From Stenotrophomonas rhizophila (GTDB lineage: Bacteria; Pseudomonadota; Gammaproteobacteria; Xanthomonadales; Xanthomonadaceae), in contig NZ_CP007597.1 in assembly GCF_000661955.1 (NCBI RefSeq), positions 310,001 to 374,000 on the forward strand: a DNA stretch of 64,000 nucleotides, given 5' to 3'. Below, in pieces: positions 59,916-64,000 of this stretch. The first letter of the stretch is position 1. Each line of letters starts with the position of its first letter. Position numbers and translations under genes: made by a program. The notes under the pieces were generated by a model, which saw nothing but the letters and a program-made list of their open reading frames with translations, was not told the DNA's origin and ran no database searches.

Positions 59916-59957
59916 CGCCGTCGGCCGCGCCGTGGTGGCGGCCGGCGGCGTTTTTTT
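59916..59957 (+). terminator. Intrinsic terminator of the GTPase/roadblock cassette
   Basis: CGCCG(T)CGGCCGC and GCGGCCGGCGGCG form a 12-13 bp GC stem followed by seven T (59951-59957), 10 bp after the last stop. Confidence 0.88.
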
Positions 59958-60026
59958 GGTTCTTCGCCCATAGGCGGGGCAAGCAGAAACGTGCCTTGAT
60001 GCTCTCCCGGCACACAGCCGGCGGCG

Positions 60027-60140
60027 GATCGGGCGCTGGGCCCCCATGCCCTTTCCGGCGAATGTCCCCCGGCGTCGGCCTGCGGCCGCCCCCTCCTCCT
60101 TTATTTCGCCTCCAAGGGCATGGGGACCCAGCGCCCGACC
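60027..60140 (-). repeat. Long palindromic element A
   Basis: 27-bp arms (60027-60053 and 60114-60140, 25 of 27 complementary) enclose a core with AATGTCCCCCGGCG at one end and CCTCCTCCTTTATTTCGCC at the other. The core is an inverted homologue of the core of element B, but the arms are unrelated to those of B. Confidence 0.8.
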
Positions 60141-60190
60141 CACCGACAGCGCCAGAAAAGCCTGGCTTTTCCTTCTTACCGCAGGCCGAG

Positions 60191-60287
60191 CCCCGTAGCA
60201 GCCGGTAGGCTCCTGGGCAAAATAAAGGAGGAGGCCGCTTCGCGGCCGGGGGACATTTGCACCAGGAGCCTACCGGCTGCTGCGGGG
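60191..60287 (+). repeat. Long palindromic element B
   Basis: 26-bp arms (60191-60216 and 60262-60287, 25 of 26 complementary) enclose GCAAAATAAAGGAGGAGGCC, a small GC hairpin (GGCCGCTTCGCGGCC) and GGGGGACATTTGC. The core is the reverse complement of element A's core. As RNA it would form a 26-bp hairpin capped by a conserved loop domain. Confidence 0.8.
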
Positions 60288-60495
60288 CCCTCACGCTCGC
60301 GACCCGCCCGATCGGAGACCGAAGCCAATCCAAAGAGCGCCTGCACACCCGGCCACCCGCGTAGTGTCGTGCACACTCTGCGACGGCCCTTGCAACAAGG
60401 CGCTCCCCTCAGATGGGAGAAGAACCTCTTTCTTCCCGCTACCCCAGGCAGCGGCGGCTGTCGTATGGTGACCGCTGGTCCCTTCGGTGCGATGA
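60288..60495. other. Region upstream of aceK
   Basis: About 200 bases with no gene; it should contain the aceK promoter. No clear hexamer pair or operator was found. Confidence 0.4.
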
Positions 60496-62232
60496 ATGGC
60501 AGCCGCCGATATTCCTGATCCCGGTACGCTGGCCACAACGCTGGCGCTGCTGATCCGCGATGGCTTCGAGCATTACCACGCGCGCTTTGCGGCCGTCACG
60601 CAGCGGGCGCGGCTGCGCTTTGAAACGCGTGACTGGGCCGGTGCCCGGCAGGACGCCGTCGAGCGCATCGGCCTGTATGACCACTGCATCGCCCAGACCG
60701 TGGATGCCCTGCGCCGCGGCGCTGGCGAGCAGGTGGGTACCCGCACGCTGTGGCTGCACGTACGCCAGGCCTACGCCGCGCTGCTGGATGGCCTGATCGA
60801 TGCCGAGCTGTACAAGACCTTCTACAACACCCTGGCGCGGCGGCTGTTCGCCACGCAGGGCGTGGATGCGGCCATCGAGTTCATGGCCATGGATGTCGAG
60901 CCGTCCGACGCGATCACCCATCCGGTCGCCCGCCACAGCTACACCCTGTCGGCCACGCGCCCGGCCGAAGCCTTGTTGCGGGTACTGGGCGACTACCGGT
61001 TCGACGTACCGTATGCACACCAGCTGCGCTGCGCGGCGGCGATCGCGGTGCGGCTGCAGGACGACCTGGCGCATTGGGGCGATTACCCGGTGCGCAGCAT
61101 CGAGTTGCTGGACACCGTGTTCTACCGCGAACGCCGCGCGTATCTGGTGGGCCGCGTGTTCGGCGAGCATCGCTTTTCGCCGTGCGTGATCGCACTGGTC
61201 AACGACCAGCATGGCCTGCGCGCCGAGGCCGTGCTGACCCGGCGCCGCGACGTGGCGCACCTGTTCGGCGTGTCGCGCAGCTATTTCCAGGCCGACCTGG
61301 CCACGGTGGGCGATGCAGTGGTGTTCCTGCGCAGCCTGCTGCCGGGCAAGCCCATCGATGAAATCTACACCGTGCTGGGGCGCGCCAAGCAGGGCAAGAC
61401 CGAGCGTTACCGCACCTTCTTCCGGCACTTCCAGGACCATCCCACCGAGCAGCTGGTGCATGCCGATGGCACCCCGGGCATGGTCATGGCGGTGTTCACG
61501 CTGCCCAGCTATCCGCTGGTGTTCAAGCTGATCCGCGACCGCTTCGCCTGGCCCAAGGCGATGTCCCGGCAGCAGGTGGAAGAGAAGTATGCGCTGGTTT
61601 TCAACCTTGACCGCGTGGGCCGCCTGCTGGATGCGCAGCCTTATCGCCACCTGCGGTTTCCGCGTGCGCGTTTCGCCCCGGCACTGCTGGACGAGCTGTT
61701 GACCCAGTGCCGCAGCAGCGTCAGCGAGGACGGCGACGACGTGGTGGTAACGCTGTGCTACGTGCAGCGCCGGTTCCGTCCGCTCAACCTGTACCTGCGC
61801 GAGCAGGCCAGCGAGGCCCGGCGCAACGCGGCACTGGACTACGCGCAGGCGATCACCGACATGGCGCGCAACAACATTTTCCCAGGCGACATGCTGCCGA
61901 AGAACTTCGGCGTGTCCCGGCATGGGCGTGCGGTGTTCTACGACTACGACGAACTGTGCCTGGTCAGTGACTGCACCTTCCGCGCCTGGCCCACGCCCCG
62001 CAATGCAGAAGAAGCATTGGCCGACGAGCCGTGGTTCCAGATCGGCCCGCGCGATGTGTTTCCCGAGCGCTTCTGGATGTTCATGGGCTTGCCGGGCGCC
62101 GAGCTGGCGGCCGTGCGCGAGCACTTCGCGCACCTGTTCGATCCTGCATGGTGGCAGGGTCTGCAGGCACGCTTTGCTGCCGGTGATTTTCCAGATACGC
62201 CGCCTTATGCGGAAAGCCATCGGTTGGCTTGA
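60496..62232 (+). CDS. aceK: Isocitrate dehydrogenase kinase/phosphatase
   Basis: A 578-residue AceK, a bifunctional enzyme that in E. coli phosphorylates dimeric isocitrate dehydrogenase to open the glyoxylate shunt. The AceK-specific ATP loop [20 protein letters not shown] starts at residue 325. GDMLPKNFG (Asp465) and FYDYDEL carry the catalytic and metal-binding acids. The start at 60496 has only a weak Shine-Dalgarno site. The nearby isocitrate dehydrogenase gene is of the monomeric type, so the substrate here is an open question. Confidence 0.95.
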   Translation: MAAADIPDPGTLATTLALLIRDGFEHYHARFAAVTQRARLRFETRDWAGARQDAVERIGLYDHCIAQTVDALRRGAGEQVGTRTLWLHVRQAYAALLDGLIDAELYKTFYNTLARRLFATQGVDAAIEFMAMDVEPSDAITHPVARHSYTLSATRPAEALLRVLGDYRFDVPYAHQLRCAAAIAVRLQDDLAHWGDYPVRSIELLDTVFYRERRAYLVGRVFGEHRFSPCVIALVNDQHGLRAEAVLTRRRDVAHLFGVSRSYFQADLATVGDAVVFLRSLLPGKPIDEIYTVLGRAKQGKTERYRTFFRHFQDHPTEQLVHADGTPGMVMAVFTLPSYPLVFKLIRDRFAWPKAMSRQQVEEKYALVFNLDRVGRLLDAQPYRHLRFPRARFAPALLDELLTQCRSSVSEDGDDVVVTLCYVQRRFRPLNLYLREQASEARRNAALDYAQAITDMARNNIFPGDMLPKNFGVSRHGRAVFYDYDELCLVSDCTFRAWPTPRNAEEALADEPWFQIGPRDVFPERFWMFMGLPGAELAAVREHFAHLFDPAWWQGLQARFAAGDFPDTPPYAESHRLA

Positions 62233-62288
62233 TTGGAAACACCACGACTGCTGCGTTAGGCTCGACGCATCCACAAGGAGCAGGTGCG

Positions 62289-63164
62289 ATGCGTTCATCC
62301 CATATTCTTGCGCTGGCCCTCGCCGTTGGCGGCGTCGGCCTGTCGATGCTGCCAGAAGCCCAGGCACAGTCCCGGCGCGCGGTGCGTGAGCAGGCCGAAG
62401 CGGCCATGGTGCTGACCGGCCAGATCCATATCGGCACCGAAGGGCAGGTGGAAAGCTTCCAGCTCGACAAGCGCGAGCAGGTCGACGAGGCCATTGCGCG
62501 CTTCCTCGAAGGCGCCGTGCAGACCTGGCGGTTCGAACCGGTGCGGCTGAACGGCCGTGCCGTCCCCGCACGCACGCCGGTCAGCATCCGCCTGGCGGGC
62601 AAGAGCATGCCCGACGGCAAGCAGCAGGTCACTCTGTTGGCCGCCAGTTTCGAGGAGTACAAGGACGACGCCGTGGATCGCGTCACCAAGCTGCAGACGC
62701 GCGCCCCGGCCTATCCAGAGGACGTCTATCGCGCAGGTGGCCGTGGCGATGTGCTGCTTCTCGTGCAGGTGGGTCGCGATGGCAAGGTCATGGACGTGGC
62801 GACCGAGCAGGTCAACCTGCGCGTGGTGGGTACCGAGGCGCAGATGCGCAGCATGCGCGATAAGCTGTCACGCGCGTCGATGGCCGCGGCACGCAAGTGG
62901 ACGTTCAAGACGCCTACGGCTGGTGAATTCAAGGATGCGCCGAGCTGGACGCTGCGGGTGCCCATCCACTTCGCGTTGCACGACGAGCGTGAGCGCTACG
63001 GCAAGTGGGATGCGTACATTCCTGGCCCACGCCAGCAGGCGCCGTGGCGTGCCGACAAGGCGCTGAGTGCCGATGCCAACGCCGACCTGCTTCCGCAGGG
63101 CGGCGTGTTCATGGCCGATGCTGCCCGCCAGGGGCCGAGGTTGCTCACCCCGCTTGGCGGCTGA
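62289..63164 (+). CDS. Exported TonB C-terminal-domain protein
   Basis: A 291-residue protein with a signal peptide (MRSSHILALALAVGGVGLSM...AQA) and two TonB-C-like segments. The first (about 40-100) contains EGAVQTWRFEPVRLNGRAVP. The second (about 130-235) contains YPEDVYRAGGRGDVLLLVQV and AARKWTFKTPT. There is no membrane anchor or Pro-rich span as in true TonB, so it is probably a periplasmic or outer-membrane associated protein of unknown role. AAGGAGCAGG precedes the ATG. It follows aceK by 56 bp. Confidence 0.82.
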   Translation: MRSSHILALALAVGGVGLSMLPEAQAQSRRAVREQAEAAMVLTGQIHIGTEGQVESFQLDKREQVDEAIARFLEGAVQTWRFEPVRLNGRAVPARTPVSIRLAGKSMPDGKQQVTLLAASFEEYKDDAVDRVTKLQTRAPAYPEDVYRAGGRGDVLLLVQVGRDGKVMDVATEQVNLRVVGTEAQMRSMRDKLSRASMAAARKWTFKTPTAGEFKDAPSWTLRVPIHFALHDERERYGKWDAYIPGPRQQAPWRADKALSADANADLLPQGGVFMADAARQGPRLLTPLGG

Positions 63165-63212
63165 CCCGCACGGCAGCGGCGGCGGGGCACGCGCACGCCC
63201 TGCCTGGGCGCG

Positions 63213-64000
63213 TCACGCGCCGCCGCGCCGTTCCGGTGCCGGGTGCACCACGGTGCGGTTGCGGCCCTGTTCCTTGGCCATGTAGAGCGCCTTGTCGGCC
63301 AGCCGCAGCGCCTGCTGCGGATCCTCGTGATAGCTGGGGTAGTGGGCCACGCCCAGCGACACCGTGACCGAGCCGACCTCCTCGAACACTTCGGCCGCCA
63401 CCTGCACGCGCAGGCGTTCGGCGATGCGTGCGGACGCCTCGGTGTCGATGCCCGGCAGCAGGATCAGGAATTCTTCGCCGCCGTTGCGGCAGAGCAGGTC
63501 GGTGTCGCGCGAGTCGTCGCGCATCAGCTGCGCGATGCGCAGGATCACCGCATCGCCCACCGCATGCCCGAAACGGTCGTTGATGGTCTTGAAGCGGTCG
63601 ATGTCCAGCGCGATGATCCCGAACGGCTGCCCGCGCGCCTGCCAGTCTTCCAGCCCTTGTTGCAGGCCGCGGCGGTTCTGCAGCCCGGTCAGCGGGTCGG
63701 TCATGCTGGCGCGGTTGAGCTTGCCGATGCGGTCCTGCAGCAGGTTGAAGCTGTACAGCAGGGCCTGCTTGAGATGCGCCACTTCGTAGTACCACGCGCG
63801 GATGCCGGTGACATGGCGGATGGCGATGCCGGTGTCGCGGTTCTGCACGTTGCGCGCCAGCTGCCACAGCGGCAGCGAGATGCGCCGCGCAAACCACCAG
63901 GTGATCAGCAGCGACAGCACGCCAAGCGGAATCGCATTCCAGATCACTGCCTTCATCAGCGTGGACAAGGCCGCCAGCGTGGCGTCGGCCGGGCGTTGGG
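63213..64000 (-). CDS. Membrane-bound diguanylate cyclase (partial)
   Basis: The C-terminal 262 codons of a GGDEF protein whose N-terminus lies beyond the window; the frame is open to the edge. Residues visible include a transmembrane helix (AVIWNAIPLGVLSLLITWWF), a HAMP-like segment (ARRISLPLWQLARNV) and the GGDEF domain with SMTDPLTGLQNRRG. The active-site loop is RNGGEEF, and the inhibitory I-site RDTD sits five residues before it. Both sites are intact, so it should make c-di-GMP with product inhibition. Confidence 0.93.
   Translation of the reverse strand, partial: QRPADATLAALSTLMKAVIWNAIPLGVLSLLITWWFARRISLPLWQLARNVQNRDTGIAIRHVTGIRAWYYEVAHLKQALLYSFNLLQDRIGKLNRASMTDPLTGLQNRRGLQQGLEDWQARGQPFGIIALDIDRFKTINDRFGHAVGDAVILRIAQLMRDDSRDTDLLCRNGGEEFLILLPGIDTEASARIAERLRVQVAAEVFEEVGSVTVSLGVAHYPSYHEDPQQALRLADKALYMAKEQGRNRTVVHPAPERRGGA

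Overview
This is a GC-rich proteobacterial chromosome segment, most likely from Stenotrophomonas or a close xanthomonad. The evidence is dozens of short GTAG-headed palindromes of the SMAG type known from S. maltophilia, a Clp-type CRP homologue, an RND operon laid out like smeIJK, split trp genes (trpE apart from trpGDC), a monomeric isocitrate dehydrogenase, and high GC at codon third positions. No prophage, CRISPR array or transposase is visible.

Layout. Positions 1-5674 (minus strand) hold a Mrp/Pha-type cation/proton antiporter operon (phaAB-C-D-E-F-G, with G cut by the window edge). Positions 6079-9436 carry housekeeping genes: an Mpo1-like membrane protein, purC, a small J-domain protein, rpe and a GNAT acetyltransferase. 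Positions 9439-10620 hold a decayed toxin-antitoxin locus, an SMI1/KNR4 gene and a possible small RNA. Positions 10700-19574 hold a lipid kinase, trpE, a low-GC insert with a PAAR-metallopeptidase gene and a possible immunity gene, then a SIMPL-trpG-trpD-trpC-HAD operon. Both trp transcription units are preceded by short reading frames rich in Trp codons. Positions 19629-24114 include a TSUP permease, clp, speD, coq7 and rplM-rpsI. Two tRNA genes, rppH, bfd and bfr follow.

Positions 26826-31009 encode a hybrid histidine kinase and a REC-GGDEF-EAL protein with decayed catalytic motifs, overlapping by 4 bp. Positions 31055-40791 carry a DUF4126 protein, a bactofilin, erpA, nudC, an AmpE-like protein, small membrane proteins, an MFS-acyltransferase fusion and a YccS-type protein. 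Positions 41140-51146 hold a TonB-dependent siderophore receptor and the RND pump operon. An M20 peptidase, queF, a LysM protein, a lipoprotein and the monomeric icd follow. The end of the window has an MglA-like GTPase/roadblock cassette (57584-59906), a pair of long palindromic elements, aceK, a TonB-C-domain protein and a diguanylate cyclase cut by the edge.

The most interesting signals are the two Trp-rich leader frames, the PAAR effector pair, the GTPase/roadblock cassette, the paired palindromes at 60027-60287, the possible sRNA at about 10518-10600, and the fossil toxin-antitoxin locus, where single mutations can still be read. All functional calls come from reading motifs by eye. No database search was run.
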